A stretch of DNA of 64,000 bases from Bacteroidia bacterium (GCA_023228875.1 JALOAG010000001.1:186001-250000), one strand, 5' to 3'. Counted from the stretch's first letter, positions 1-9,527 are shown. Numbers and translations: made by a program. The notes: generated by a model from the sequence alone, not told the origin.

Positions 1-245
1 AGCAGTATAGAGAGCATGTATTTACGGTTAATTTTCGTGGAGAATTACAAGCAAACAACAGTTTTGAAATGCTGGATTTGCAACAGGATGAAAGTGTAAA
101 TATTGCTACAATCAAAGCCCAATCCGGTGTGAGTAACAAAGAGTTAATTCAACAATTGGTGGCACAAGTAGAGTTAATGGAGTTTAAAGAGCAAATTCCA
201 AGTATGAATCAAATATTCATTCGTTCAGTAAAAGAAACAATATGA
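1..245 (+). CDS. ABC transporter ATP-binding protein, C-terminal fragment (partial)
   Basis: An open frame runs from the left edge (first full codon at 3) to a TGA at 243-245. The visible 80 residues look like the C-terminal accessory region that follows the nucleotide-binding domain in drug/Na+-exporter ATPases (DUF4162-like). They end in SMNQIFIRSVKETI, the usual 'EIFIKTV' style ending. No Walker motif is inside the window, so the family call rests on this tail and on the next gene. The stop overlaps the start of the downstream permease (ATGA, 242-245), which indicates translational coupling and one exporter operon. Inference: ATPase partner of the permease at 242. Confidence 0.7.
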   Translation, partial: QYREHVFTVNFRGELQANNSFEMLDLQQDESVNIATIKAQSGVSNKELIQQLVAQVELMEFKEQIPSMNQIFIRSVKETI

Positions 246-1546
246 GACAAGTATTTATCATTTTAAAAAAAGAATTTATTAGCAGGGTAAAGAAGAAGTC
301 TTTCATTGTTTCAACGTTGTTATTACCTTTTATCATGCCTGCATTTTTATTGCTAATTGGCTATTTAAATTCGAAAGAAAAGAAAGATTCGCAACCTAAG
401 CAGGTATTGGTATTAGACAAAAGCGAACACTTTGTTTTTACTAATTCTGAGGGATATAATTTCGAAAAGACTTATGAAGAGTTTGGAGCAGCCAAAGCTC
501 ATTTTGCTGCTTCCGATTATTTTGCCTTTCTCTATATCCCTCAAGAGGGTGCAGAATCCAAAACAGGAGTTACGCTGTTTTCAAAAACAAATTTGAGCCT
601 AGTTGAATCCTCTGCTATCAAGGCTATTATTGAAGGTCAAGTTCGGGAGGGAAAAATTAAACAGTATCAAATTGATAGTGCTGTTTTAGCATTGCTTCAA
701 CCAAATGTCAAACTCAATGAAATCAAACTGACAGAAAAGGGTGATGAAAAATTATCTAGTTCTACGCTCTCTTTTGGGATTGGATATGCGCTTAGCATGT
801 TGATTTATATGTTTGTATTGATTTATGGCTCACAAGTGATGCAGTCTGTAATTGAAGAGAAGGCTAGTAAAGTGATCGAAATTATTGTGTCTATTGTCAA
901 ACCTATACAATTGATGATGGGGAAGGTTTTTGGCATTGCTTCGGTTGGTCTTTTTCAGTTTATTCTTTGGGTGTTGTTATTTGTGGTCTTTTCAATGGCA
1001 TTTATGTCCTATTTACCCCAAATAATGGATGCGCAGAATTTGGGGCAAGAACAATCATTGCAACAAGTGGACGTGTCCGGAATGGCGAATTCAACAGATT
1101 GGATGCAAGTGTTGTTTGAAGTGCCGTACATGAAAATTATGCTTTTGTTTCTGTTTTATTTTCTTTTTGGTTTTTTGCTTTATGGGGCAATGTTTGCTAC
1201 TGTAGGTTCGGCAGTGGATACACCGCAAGAAGCACAACAATTTGTTCTGCCAATTACCATTCCCATGCTGATTTCAATCATTGGTTCTATGGGATTCATT
1301 CTTCAGAACCCAACCGGAGCGGTGAGTTTTTGGCTGTCTATCATACCTTTTACATCACCTATTTCGATGATGACACGCATTGCATTTGATGTTTCTTGGT
1401 GGGAATTGCTGTTGTCTATGGTTTTATTGGTACTGACGACCTTTTTTATGCTTTGGGCTGCCGGTAGAGTATTTAAAGTAGGCATTCTTTCACAGGGGGC
1501 TAAGGTGGGATATAAAACCTTGCTAAAGTGGTTTTTAAAAGGTTAA
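242..1546 (+). CDS. ABC-2 type transporter permease (NatB-like)
   Basis: 434-residue membrane protein. There is one N-terminal transmembrane segment (about 22-42), a long extracytoplasmic stretch (about 50-170) and a C-terminal block of five or six hydrophobic segments (from about 178). This is the layout of ABC-2 permeases of the NatB/YhaP type. The segment VMQSVIEEKASKVIEIIVS just after the first C-terminal helix is the conserved cytoplasmic coupling motif of the family. It overlaps the ATPase tail by four bases, so the two form a two-component exporter. The substrate cannot be read from sequence; Na+, drugs or lipids are all possible. Confidence 0.85.
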   Translation: MRQVFIILKKEFISRVKKKSFIVSTLLLPFIMPAFLLLIGYLNSKEKKDSQPKQVLVLDKSEHFVFTNSEGYNFEKTYEEFGAAKAHFAASDYFAFLYIPQEGAESKTGVTLFSKTNLSLVESSAIKAIIEGQVREGKIKQYQIDSAVLALLQPNVKLNEIKLTEKGDEKLSSSTLSFGIGYALSMLIYMFVLIYGSQVMQSVIEEKASKVIEIIVSIVKPIQLMMGKVFGIASVGLFQFILWVLLFVVFSMAFMSYLPQIMDAQNLGQEQSLQQVDVSGMANSTDWMQVLFEVPYMKIMLLFLFYFLFGFLLYGAMFATVGSAVDTPQEAQQFVLPITIPMLISIIGSMGFILQNPTGAVSFWLSIIPFTSPISMMTRIAFDVSWWELLLSMVLLVLTTFFMLWAAGRVFKVGILSQGAKVGYKTLLKWFLKG

Positions 1547-1568
1547 TTACAGATTGTTTGCAAAGCGG

Positions 1569-2486
1569 TTAATACTTCTTTAACAGTGCATACAGGTTAA
1601 AATCGCCTTTTTGTAGTTGCGAAGTAATTTCATTTTCTAATCCGGCTCTGGAAACATCTTTCATTCTTTTCTCCGCGATTAATTTCCAAGCCCTTTCGGC
1701 AAGCAAGGTTGCCTGTTTTTCTTTTGTTTTTTGTGAAACAATATGTTTGTCAATGGCTATGGATAGTTGTTCTATACCAATGTTTTGTGTAGAAATGGTT
1801 TCGATGATAGGAGGATTCCAATCTGATGTTTTTCTGTGATTAAGAGAATTTTGAAGGAACACATGAAACTTGGCAGCACCTTCTCTATCAGCTTTATTCA
1901 CTACAAAAATATCTGCAATTTCCATGATACCGGATTTAATGGCTTGAATATCATCACCGGCTTCGGGAACTAAGACAAGAACAGTTGTATCGGCTAAGCC
2001 CGCAATTTCTATTTCACTTTGCCCGACTCCCACTGTTTCTATAATAATCCTGTCAATATTGGCATTGCGCATTAAATCTGTGGCTTCGACAATCCGACTT
2101 GCCAATCCTCCCAATGCACCCCGCGATGCAAAAGAGCGGATAAAGATATTTTTGTTAGTAAATAAACCACTCATGCGCAACCTGTCTCCCAACAATGCGC
2201 CTAAATTGAAGGGTGATGAGGGGTCTATTGCCAAGATAGCGACTTTTAAATTCAATGTTTTAGCCCAGTATTCTGCTAAGCAGTTGATTAAAGAGCTTTT
2301 TCCGGCACCGGGTGGACCTGTAATTCCAATGACAGGAATGTGAGCATTGGGTTTTAGTTTTTCCAAAACCGTCTCAATTCCCTGATGTTCGTTTTCAATC
2401 GCAGTAAGAAGTTTGGCAAGCGCACGAATATTGCCGTTCTGCATGGATTGAAACAGGTTGTCAAAGTCTTGATTGTCCTTGCTCAT
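1569..2486 (-). CDS. meaB: Methylmalonyl-CoA mutase-associated GTPase MeaB
   Basis: 305 residues, close to the family length. G-protein motifs are in the expected order: P-loop GPPGAGKS (57-64), IDPSSP (87-92), ETVGVGQSE (150-158, the SIMIBI switch region) and the NKAD guanine-specificity motif (197-200). MeaB is the chaperone GTPase that gates loading and repair of the adenosylcobalamin cofactor of methylmalonyl-CoA mutase. The mutase genes are not in this window, so the link to propionate/methylmalonyl metabolism comes from family knowledge only. It converges with the ABC permease (22 bases between stops) and diverges from the gene at 2610. Confidence 0.93.
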   Translation of the reverse strand: MSKDNQDFDNLFQSMQNGNIRALAKLLTAIENEHQGIETVLEKLKPNAHIPVIGITGPPGAGKSSLINCLAEYWAKTLNLKVAILAIDPSSPFNLGALLGDRLRMSGLFTNKNIFIRSFASRGALGGLASRIVEATDLMRNANIDRIIIETVGVGQSEIEIAGLADTTVLVLVPEAGDDIQAIKSGIMEIADIFVVNKADREGAAKFHVFLQNSLNHRKTSDWNPPIIETISTQNIGIEQLSIAIDKHIVSQKTKEKQATLLAERAWKLIAEKRMKDVSRAGLENEITSQLQKGDFNLYALLKKY

Positions 2487-2609
2487 TGCGTGGCAAAAAT
2501 AGTCATAAAAGGAGCGGTTTGAAAGATAATGTAGGTGGCAATCTGAAATAATCCTTTAACATTATAAAAAATCTTTATTTTCGCTGCCTTTACTGAGTGA
2601 AAATAGATT

Positions 2610-5600
2610 ATGCGAGGCTACAAATTTTATAATAACTTGTTTGGCGCAATTGCCGGACTTATTGCACTGATTACTTATCAGCTTACTATTGAACAGTCAG
2701 TTAGTTTGTGGGATTGCGGAGAGTTTATTGCTGCTTCATACAAACTGATGGTAGTTCACCCACCCGGAGCTCCTTTCTTCTTAATGTTAGGAAGGATATT
2801 CTCCATGTTTGCACCAAGTCCTGCCGATGTTGGTTATTGGGTTAACACCATGAGCACTATTGCATCAGCCATTGCGGTTTTATTTACTTTTTGGATTGTT
2901 ACCTATTATGCAAAGAAACTCCTAACCCAAGATGGCTCTGAGTTGACAACAGAGAAGTTAGTCTTGATTTTTGGTGCCGGATTTGTTGGTTCACTCGCCA
3001 TGACTTTCATGGATTCTTTTTGGTTCTCTGCGGTTGAAGCCGAAGTGTACGCTTTGTCATCTTGCTTTACTATGGTTACATTTTGGGCGGCACTCAAATG
3101 GGAAAGCAGTACCAGCAAACATGCTGATAAATGGTTGGTTTTGATTGGATTACTTATCGGATTGTCTATAGGTACCCACTTACTTAGCTTACTTGTTATT
3201 CCTGCTGTTGCCTTTATTTATTACTTCAAAAAGACAGAAAACCCTACATGGAAAGGCGGTATTATTGCTTTTGTTATCGGATTTTTGATTTTGACTTTTA
3301 TCCAAAATTTGATGATTCCGGGTATCCCCAAATTAATGTCTTTGTTTGATTTATTATTTGTAAATACCTTAGGCTTTGGATTTCAAACCGGTAGTGTGGT
3401 TGCGATTTTACTCATTGTAGCTGTAGTAATTGCCGGTATTATTATCTCTGCTAAAAAAGGCAAAAGACATTGGAATTTTGCTTTTGTAACTATTGCTTAC
3501 ATCTTGCTTGGATATTCCAGCTATGCTATGGTAGTCATTCGTTCAAGCCAGAATCCTCCTATTGATATGAACAATCCGGCAGATCCTTTTAACTTATTGA
3601 GTTATATTAATCGTGAGCAATACGGAGACAGACCACTGTTGTATGGTCCTTATTTTAATGCGGATGTAATTGATGTGGAACAAGGTGCTGCTATTTGGGC
3701 AAAGGGAGATAAGAACTATATCAAGGTGGGAAATAAGCAAGATTACAAGTATGAAAAAAACATGCAGACTTTCTTCCCAAGGATGGGCGATATGCAAAAA
3801 GATGGTAGCGCGCAAGGATATAGACTTTGGGGTGGAATGGCAGATGTGCAAAACAGAATTGACCAATTAACACAACAACTCAATTCGACCCAAGACCCTA
3901 AACAAGCTGAGCAGTTAAGAAATGACTTGGCTCAATATGAAAAGTTGAAACCCTCTTTTTCTAATGACTTATCTTTCTTTATGAACTATCAGCTTGGTTA
4001 TATGTATTTCAGATACTTTATGTGGAATTTTGTTGGAAGACAGAATGACCAGCAAGGACATTATTTCAATAAAGAATTAGATGGAAACTGGATTAGCGGT
4101 ATTTCATTCATTGACAATATGAGATTAGGTCCTCAAAGCAATATGCCGGAGGCGATGCAATCAAATTTTGCCAAAAACAAATTCTTCTTCTTGCCTTTGA
4201 TATTAGGTATTCTCGGAGCTGTTTTTCAATACAAAAACAGCAAAAATGATTTTATTGTTAACCTGATTTTCTTCCTATATACAGGCATATTGATTATTGT
4301 ATTTTTAAATATGCCTCCTTATGAGCCACGAGAAAGAGATTATGCGGTTGTTGGTTCCTTCCAGGTATTTTGTATTTGGATTGGTTTGGGTGTACTAATG
4401 TTATATCAATTGCTTAAAAAGTATATCAGTAACGGCAGAATGGCTGCTATAACCGCTTCAAGCGTTTCAATATTGGCTGCACCGGTATTAATGGGTGCAC
4501 AAGGTTGGAATGACCATGACCGTTCAGGAAGAAGGTTGGGTATTGATTTCGCAATTGATTATTTAGAGTCTTGTGCCCCCAATGCGATTCTGTTTACTAA
4601 TGGAGATAACGATACTTATCCTTTGTGGTATGCTCAAAATGTGGAAGGTGTAAGAACTGATATCCGTATTATCAACATGAGTTTACTGCCAACCGACTGG
4701 TATTCCTCAATCTTGCTTGATAAAGTGTATCAGTCTGATTCATTGCCTTTGACTTTCTCAAGAGAAGATTTGAGAGCCGGAAATAATGAGTTTGTGAGAT
4801 ACTATCCGGGAAATTATGACCAAGAAAAGTTCTATCCTTTGAGTGATGTAATGCGTTTCATCCGCGACCCTGAACAAAGAGTAACCGATCAAAAAGGTAA
4901 TAATATCAACTATTTGCCGGTTCAAAATTTCTCTATTAAGGTAGATAAACAAGCTGTGATAGAAAGCAATGTCGTACCTATGGAAGATACAGGAAATATT
5001 GTCGAAGAACTTCGCTTTTCGTTTAACAGACAATATATGCACAAAGGGGATATGGTTTTCTTTGATTTGATTTCAAACAATGCCAAAACTGGATGGAAAC
5101 GCCCGATATACTTCACTACCACAACAGGCAGAGGAGCATATTATGGATTAGAAAAATATTTCCAATTGGAAGGATTGGCATACAGACTTGTGCCTATAGA
5201 AAACCGTCCTCAAAGTGGAACTCCTACAAGACTCGCAGAAGAAATTTTATATAAGAACCTGATGGAGAAATTCAAATGGTTTAATATGAAAGAAAAGAAG
5301 AACTTCTTTATGGATGAGAAGTCCATTTTGGTTCCTCAAAATCTTCAAAATGTGTTTGTTCAGTTTGCAAGTGATTTGGAACAAAAGAACAGAAATTACA
5401 GAACTGAGTTGGGAATGCTTGAAAACCCGGTTGAAGGAATGCCTGCAATTCCTGAAGGAAGACAAGAATGGCTGACAACCAGAGTGAATCGCAATAAAGA
5501 GTGGGCGGCTAAGTTATTGGATAAGGTGTTTGATGTAATCCCTGAATCAGTATTGCAAATGCGCAGTCAAACAAAGTACTATGCTGCTCTTACCTATTAT

Positions 5601-5864
5601 GATATAGATGAAAAAGAAAAAGGAGTGCACCACATGACCGAGTTATATAATCGTAACCTGAGCATGGTTAAGTACCTCCATCAATTTGAAGGAAGAACAC
5701 AGTTTACGCCTTATGCCATGAGTATTTATGCTGAGGCTATTCAGTTTATTGACCTTGCAAAGCAAGCATTTGAGAAATGGGGTATGGAGGATATGAAGAA
5801 TAAGATTGATGCAGAAAGTGCTCAATATCGTGAGTTGGCAAAACGACTCGGTCTTACTAATTAA
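2610..5864 (+). CDS. DUF2723 family membrane protein (GT-C/PMT-like)
   Basis: 1084 residues. The N-terminal part is polytopic (about 12 hydrophobic segments to residue 620), with the family signature VSLWDCGEFI (31-40) followed by HPPGAPFF (50-57). The acidic DCGE motif in the first periplasmic loop resembles the catalytic Asp/Glu of protein O-mannosyltransferase-type GT-C enzymes. The C-terminal 450 residues are soluble and contain NGDNDTYPLWYAQ, another family hallmark. Such proteins are near-universal in Bacteroidota and have been linked to O-glycosylation; activity here is inference. A Bacteroidota-like -7 element (TTTATTTTCG, about 2574-2583) lies upstream. It ends at a strong shared terminator. 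Confidence 0.88.
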   Translation: MRGYKFYNNLFGAIAGLIALITYQLTIEQSVSLWDCGEFIAASYKLMVVHPPGAPFFLMLGRIFSMFAPSPADVGYWVNTMSTIASAIAVLFTFWIVTYYAKKLLTQDGSELTTEKLVLIFGAGFVGSLAMTFMDSFWFSAVEAEVYALSSCFTMVTFWAALKWESSTSKHADKWLVLIGLLIGLSIGTHLLSLLVIPAVAFIYYFKKTENPTWKGGIIAFVIGFLILTFIQNLMIPGIPKLMSLFDLLFVNTLGFGFQTGSVVAILLIVAVVIAGIIISAKKGKRHWNFAFVTIAYILLGYSSYAMVVIRSSQNPPIDMNNPADPFNLLSYINREQYGDRPLLYGPYFNADVIDVEQGAAIWAKGDKNYIKVGNKQDYKYEKNMQTFFPRMGDMQKDGSAQGYRLWGGMADVQNRIDQLTQQLNSTQDPKQAEQLRNDLAQYEKLKPSFSNDLSFFMNYQLGYMYFRYFMWNFVGRQNDQQGHYFNKELDGNWISGISFIDNMRLGPQSNMPEAMQSNFAKNKFFFLPLILGILGAVFQYKNSKNDFIVNLIFFLYTGILIIVFLNMPPYEPRERDYAVVGSFQVFCIWIGLGVLMLYQLLKKYISNGRMAAITASSVSILAAPVLMGAQGWNDHDRSGRRLGIDFAIDYLESCAPNAILFTNGDNDTYPLWYAQNVEGVRTDIRIINMSLLPTDWYSSILLDKVYQSDSLPLTFSREDLRAGNNEFVRYYPGNYDQEKFYPLSDVMRFIRDPEQRVTDQKGNNINYLPVQNFSIKVDKQAVIESNVVPMEDTGNIVEELRFSFNRQYMHKGDMVFFDLISNNAKTGWKRPIYFTTTTGRGAYYGLEKYFQLEGLAYRLVPIENRPQSGTPTRLAEEILYKNLMEKFKWFNMKEKKNFFMDEKSILVPQNLQNVFVQFASDLEQKNRNYRTELGMLENPVEGMPAIPEGRQEWLTTRVNRNKEWAAKLLDKVFDVIPESVLQMRSQTKYYAALTYYDIDEKEKGVHHMTELYNRNLSMVKYLHQFEGRTQFTPYAMSIYAEAIQFIDLAKQAFEKWGMEDMKNKIDAESAQYRELAKRLGLTN

Positions 5865-5882
5865 AGCGAATTTTTTTGATAC

Positions 5883-5914
5883 AAAGCAGGCTGTCTTCAA
5901 AGACAGCCTGCTTT
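5883..5914. terminator. Bidirectional intrinsic terminator
   Basis: A perfect 14-bp stem (5883-5896 with 5901-5914) has a TCAA loop. The stem ends in an A-run on one side and a T-run on the other. It lies between the convergent DUF2723 and radC genes, so it can terminate both. Confidence 0.9.
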
Positions 5915-5928
5915 ATTTGATAAAGAAT

Positions 5929-6609
5929 CTAAAGCGCTCCCTCATCAGCAAAGCTGTAATAATGCTTGTGACCAATAATAATGTGGTCTAATAAAGTAAT
6001 TTCTAAGAATATACATGCTTGTTTAATTTTCTGTGTTAAAGCAATGTCTTGTTGGCTGGGAGTAAGATTTCCCGAAGGGTGATTATGACATAGTATTAAA
6101 CCGGACGCATTGTCTTCCAACGCTTTCCTTAATATCTTTTTAGGGTCAGCAACTGTGGCTGAAAATCCTCCCTCTCCAATGCGAATTTCGCTGATTACTT
6201 TGTTTGCTCGATTGAGGGTGATAATCCAGAATTCTTCATAACTTAAATCCTCAACTTTGTTTTTTAGATATGTATAAATGTCTTTGCTGCATGTGATTTT
6301 TGCTTTTTGTTTTACCTCTGCAGCTTCGCGCCTGCCGCCCAATTCGAGTGCAGACAAGATGGTTATAGCTTTGACAAAACCTATTCCTTCGGTCTTTTGT
6401 AAATCTTTGATAGACAACTTTGCCAATGCATTCAAATCGTCATTCACAAGACTGAGTACTTTGCGTCCGATCTCCACTGCATTTTTTTTCCGAGAGCCTG
6501 TCCTGATAAGTATCGCAATCAATTCAGCATTACTCAGAGTGTTCTTTCCGCTGCGCTCAAATTTTTCTCTGGGTTTGTCATCATCTGCCCAGTGTTTGAT
6601 TGTTGTCAT
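5929..6609 (-). CDS. radC: RadC/JAB-domain protein
   Basis: 226 residues, the normal RadC length. The N-terminal part is helix-hairpin-helix-like (KTEGIGFVKA, 72-81). The C-terminal JAB/MPN+ domain carries the metal-binding JAMM signature HNHPSGNLTPSQQD (175-188). The role in DNA repair is historical and contested, so 'JAB-domain protein RadC' is the safest label. It is divergent from superoxide dismutase and convergent with the DUF2723 gene. Confidence 0.92.
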   Translation of the reverse strand: MTTIKHWADDDKPREKFERSGKNTLSNAELIAILIRTGSRKKNAVEIGRKVLSLVNDDLNALAKLSIKDLQKTEGIGFVKAITILSALELGGRREAAEVKQKAKITCSKDIYTYLKNKVEDLSYEEFWIITLNRANKVISEIRIGEGGFSATVADPKKILRKALEDNASGLILCHNHPSGNLTPSQQDIALTQKIKQACIFLEITLLDHIIIGHKHYYSFADEGAL

Positions 6610-6685
6610 TTTTCAAAAATAATCAATATGTCGAATCTAAAAAGTGATTGATAAAGATAATCTGACATGATATGAAAGTAAGTTG

Positions 6686-6693
6686 TAAGTTTG
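6686..6693 (+). promoter_or_regulatory. Bacteroidota -7 element upstream of sod
   Basis: TAAGTTTG matches the TAnnTTTG -7 consensus of Bacteroidota sigma-70 promoters. It lies 30 bases before the superoxide dismutase ATG, leaving a short A-rich 5' UTR. I see no clear -33 element. Confidence 0.55.
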
Positions 6694-6723
6694 TGGAGTT
6701 TAAAAAATTAAAAATCAATTATT

Positions 6724-7329
6724 ATGGCATTCGAATTAACAAAACTACCTTACGCGTTTAACGCACTAGAACCACATATTGATGCACGTACAATGGAAAT
6801 TCACCATGACAAACATCATGCTGCTTATGTAAACAACCTCAATGCTGCCATTGCAGGCACTGATGCAGAATCAAAAACAATTGAACAAATTTTGGCAAAT
6901 GTGAGCAAATACAGTGCTGCTGTTAGAAACAATGGCGGTGGACACTATAACCATGATTTATTCTGGAAAATTATGACCCCCAATGGAGGCGGGCAACCAA
7001 CAGGAAAACTGGCTGAGGCTATAAACAATGATCTTGGCGGTTTTGATGCTTTCAAAGAAGCATTTAGCAAAGCTGCTGCAACACGCTTTGGCTCCGGTTG
7101 GGCCTGGCTTTGTGTGTCCGGTGGCAAATTAGCAGTTTGCTCTACTCCTAATCAAGATAACCCATTGATGGATATCGCTGAATGTAAAGGAACTCCAATT
7201 TTGGGTCTTGATGTTTGGGAACATGCATATTATCTTAACTACCAAAACCGCAGACCTGATTATGTAAGTGCATTTTTTAATGTTATTAATTGGGCAGAAG
7301 TAAGCAAACGATACGAAGCTGCACTTTAA
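6724..7329 (+). CDS. sodA: Superoxide dismutase, Fe/Mn family (Mn-like)
   Basis: 201 residues, full length. Metal ligands are H27, H77 (in GGGHYNHD), D163 and H167 (in DVWEHAYY). The GGG triplet at 71-73 and Q144 (in TPNQDNP) resemble the Mn-type arrangement rather than the Fe-type, where the glutamine sits on the other strand. Metal preference from sequence alone is tentative and a cambialistic enzyme is possible. It detoxifies superoxide in the cytoplasm. Monocistronic, with its own -7 element and a terminator after it. Confidence 0.93.
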   Translation: MAFELTKLPYAFNALEPHIDARTMEIHHDKHHAAYVNNLNAAIAGTDAESKTIEQILANVSKYSAAVRNNGGGHYNHDLFWKIMTPNGGGQPTGKLAEAINNDLGGFDAFKEAFSKAAATRFGSGWAWLCVSGGKLAVCSTPNQDNPLMDIAECKGTPILGLDVWEHAYYLNYQNRRPDYVSAFFNVINWAEVSKRYEAAL

Positions 7330-7355
7330 ATAATGTGTGTTTTTGTTTATAATAC

Positions 7356-7390
7356 AAAAAGCCTCTCGGAAAGTTCCAAGAGGCTTTTTT
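7356..7390 (+). terminator. Intrinsic terminator after sod
   Basis: An 11-bp stem, AAAAAGCCTCT (7356-7366) with AGAGGCTTTTT (7379-7389), is topped by an inner GGAA/TTCC pair and followed by a T-run. It starts 26 bases after the sod stop. Confidence 0.85.
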
Positions 7391-7552
7391 GTTGTGTGTA
7401 ACATCAATCAACACTTAAAATATGCCCTTAGAATGAAGCCATGATGTGGGACTTCATCTAAAATCAATTGAGACAGATAATAAATTGTATAAATGTAATT
7501 CGTTTCTTTTGTAATGAAAGGAAAATAGGCATTTGCCTTTGATATCTGAGGG

Positions 7553-7771
7553 TTATTTTTTTTCAGGATTGTCTTTTCCGCAAGTTTCGCCTGGTGCACT
7601 GCCACAGAAACTGCAAGTTCCTTCTCCATCATTGAGCAATGGATTGGCAGAAGAACAACTTTTACGCACTTCACCACCCTTTATTAAAATGGCTCTAATG
7701 CCGATTCCTGCTGCCGCAAGAATAGAAATTGCAATAGCAAGTATGAGCGTTATCATTAAAGTGTTTGACAT
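7553..7771 (-). CDS. Small NqrM-like (DUF539-like) cysteine-rich membrane protein
   Basis: 72 residues: one N-terminal transmembrane helix (about 5-28) followed by a short soluble tail with SCSSAN (39-44), a CSFCGSAP pair and a further Cys. This spacing resembles NqrM, the protein needed for iron delivery/maturation of Na+-translocating NADH:quinone reductase, and similar small Bacteroidota proteins. No nqr genes are nearby, so the function is inference. The frame is supported by its helix-plus-CxxC architecture; the overlapping antisense frames have no such features. Confidence 0.6.
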   Translation of the reverse strand: MSNTLMITLILAIAISILAAAGIGIRAILIKGGEVRKSCSSANPLLNDGEGTCSFCGSAPGETCGKDNPEKK

Positions 7772-7960
7772 AGTGCATACAAAATTACATCATTTTGCAT
7801 TACATCTGAGCTCAATACACAATCACCGGTAGATTCAAGATAAACAGAAACCAATAAAGAAAAGCCGGCTTGAATAGTTTGCCATTAGAGGAAGGAAAGG
7901 TATAGAGTATAGTTAGGTTTATAAAAAAATCAGTGGGCTTAACAAGGCATCAAATTAGCT

Positions 7961-8036
7961 TCGGTAGCTGCAAAACAACTGATATTTACACCCATGTAAA
8001 CCTAAAAATCCTTTTAAAACATCAAAAATCCGTTTA
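7961..8036 (+). repeat. Degenerate left copy of the accessory-region repeat, cut by the IS
   Basis: TCGGTAGCTG (7961-7970), then ACAACT at 7975-7980, then AAAACATCAAAAA (about 8017-8029) follow in the same order as in the 214-bp repeat at 30517 (TCGGTAGCTG, ACAACT, AACATCAAAAACGG). The spacing differs and the rest is diverged. The insertion sequence begins directly after it. The match is short and judged by eye. Apart from it, the stretch 7772-8038 holds nothing I can identify. Confidence 0.35.
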
Positions 8037-8038
8037 AT

Positions 8039-8063
8039 TGTCTAGTCCTAAAATAGGTTTACA
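8039..8063 (+). repeat. IS left inverted repeat (IRL)
   Basis: It starts TGTCTAGTCCTAAAA and ends GTTTACA. It pairs with the reverse complement of 9568-9592 (TGTCTCGTCCTAAAA...GTTTACA) with three mismatches in 25. Confidence 0.88.
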
Positions 8064-8078
8064 CCAAAACGTGTAAAA

Positions 8079-8549
8079 ATGGACAAAAAAAGTAAAGTCA
8101 TTTCAGGACTAAAAACTGGAAAAAGCATCATTCAAAAGCCGAACAAGTATTTTAGTGATTCGGAGAAACATCACATTCTACGAGAATTACTTGAATCGGG
8201 TTGTACTAAACGAGAGATTTGGGAAAAATATACCGGACAGGAATAAGAACACGGTCAGCTACTTCGTTGGATGCGAGAATTAGGTTACGATAGTTCTGTT
8301 AAAACCAGAAGGCCTAATTTTACAGCCAATAATACTGATATGGTTATGGCTAAAAAAGTAAAAGTGGAAGATAAAGTAATCGAAGCCTTTGAAACGCTTC
8401 AGTTGAAAAAAAGAATAGCGGAGTTAGAAAACCGGCTCAAAGATGCTGAGATGAAAGCTATTGCATTTTCTACAATGGTTGATATTGCAGAAAAAGAATT
8501 TAATATTCCTATCCGAAAAAAGTACAATACCAAACCATTGAAGAAATGA
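8079..8549 (+). pseudogene. IS3-family transposase orfA, interrupted by a stop codon
   Basis: From the ATG at 8079 the frame reads MDKKSKVISGLKTGKS...KREIWEKYTGQE and meets TAA at 8244-8246. It then continues in the same frame as EHGQLLRWMRELGYDS to a stop at 8547-8549. One nonsense mutation in a Lys or Glu codon explains this. The product is the helix-turn-helix DNA-binding half of an IS3 transposase; the second part (LKKRIAELENRLKDAEMKA) is the leucine-zipper region. The last ATG of orfA's end (8546) opens orfB. Confidence 0.85.
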
Positions 8550-9527
8550 AAAACAACTTTCAGAATATAGGATTTGCCAAGCTATGTTCTTGGTTTGGTA
8601 TCACTCGACAGGCATATTATCAAAACTCGTGGAAAGCCATAGATACTACTATTGAAGAAGAATTAATACTGCAACAAGTAAGACAAATAAGGGCAAATCA
8701 TCCAAGATTAGGAACGAGAAAGCTCTATGACAAACTTCAACCATTTATGCTTGAAAATGGGATTAAAATAGGTAGAGATGCCTTGTTTAATCTACTTGCA
8801 GCCAATTATTTATTGATAAGAAAACGAAAGCGTAGAATAACAACCACCAACTCCTATCACTGGCTTAGGAAATATCCTAACCTGATAAAAGGCTTTGTCC
8901 CGACAGCACCCAATCAACTTTGGGTAAGCGATATTACTTATTGGAAAATTAATCCTCAAGAACACTTGTATATCAGTTTTATTACTGATGCGTATTCTCA
9001 TAAAACAGTCGGTTATCAAGTAGCTGAAACATAGAAGCCATTGAGAGTATCCAAGCCCTGCAAATGGCTCTCTCTGCCTTTAGAGGGGCAGAGAGCCATT
9101 TGCCACTCACGCATCACAGCGACAGAGGCATACAATATTGCAGCAAAGAGTATGTAAAGCTATTGCAGGATTACAACATACAAATCAGTATGACTGAAAA
9201 CGGAGATCCTTTAGAATTAAGCGAAGCGAATCACGAATACCATTGAAAAAACAATAAAAACAAAATGAGTAAAATGCCATTGCAGAAAGAGTAAACGGAA
9301 TCATCAAAGAAGAATATTTAGATGCTTATGAAGTCAATAATATCAAGGAAGCCAGAGAATTATTGGATAGCGTAATAAACCTTTATAATGACGACAGACC
9401 TCATATGAGCATCAGTAACCATACACCCAATCAAGTACATCATTCACAAAGCCCACTAAAAACAGAGAAATTATGGAAGAATTATTATCTGAAAAAAACT
9501 ATATTCGTAAACCAATGTCAGGACTAA
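8546..9527 (+). pseudogene. IS3-family transposase orfB (DDE integrase), doubly frameshifted
   Basis: Three frames must be joined to read one protein. The first (8546-9034) carries the N-terminal HTH_21-like part and the first catalytic Asp (WVSDITYW). The second (about 9033-9246) carries the second Asp (HHSDRGIQYCS) and TENGDPLE. The third (9273-9527) carries NAIAERVNGIIKEEYL with the catalytic Glu, and the tail. The first break is a small indel near 9032. The second is a 56-bp insertion (9217-9272) between GDPLE and NAIAERV, with no similarity to the transposase. A near-perfect inverted repeat (9061-9078 with 9087-9102) also sits inside the gene. The enzyme is inactive as it stands. Confidence 0.88.

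Noticed and set aside
7984..8010. TGTAAACCTAAAAATCCT as a second IS end left of the IS
   Set aside because: Only the first ten bases resemble the reverse complement of the IS terminal repeat, and it lacks the terminal AGACA. Probably chance.
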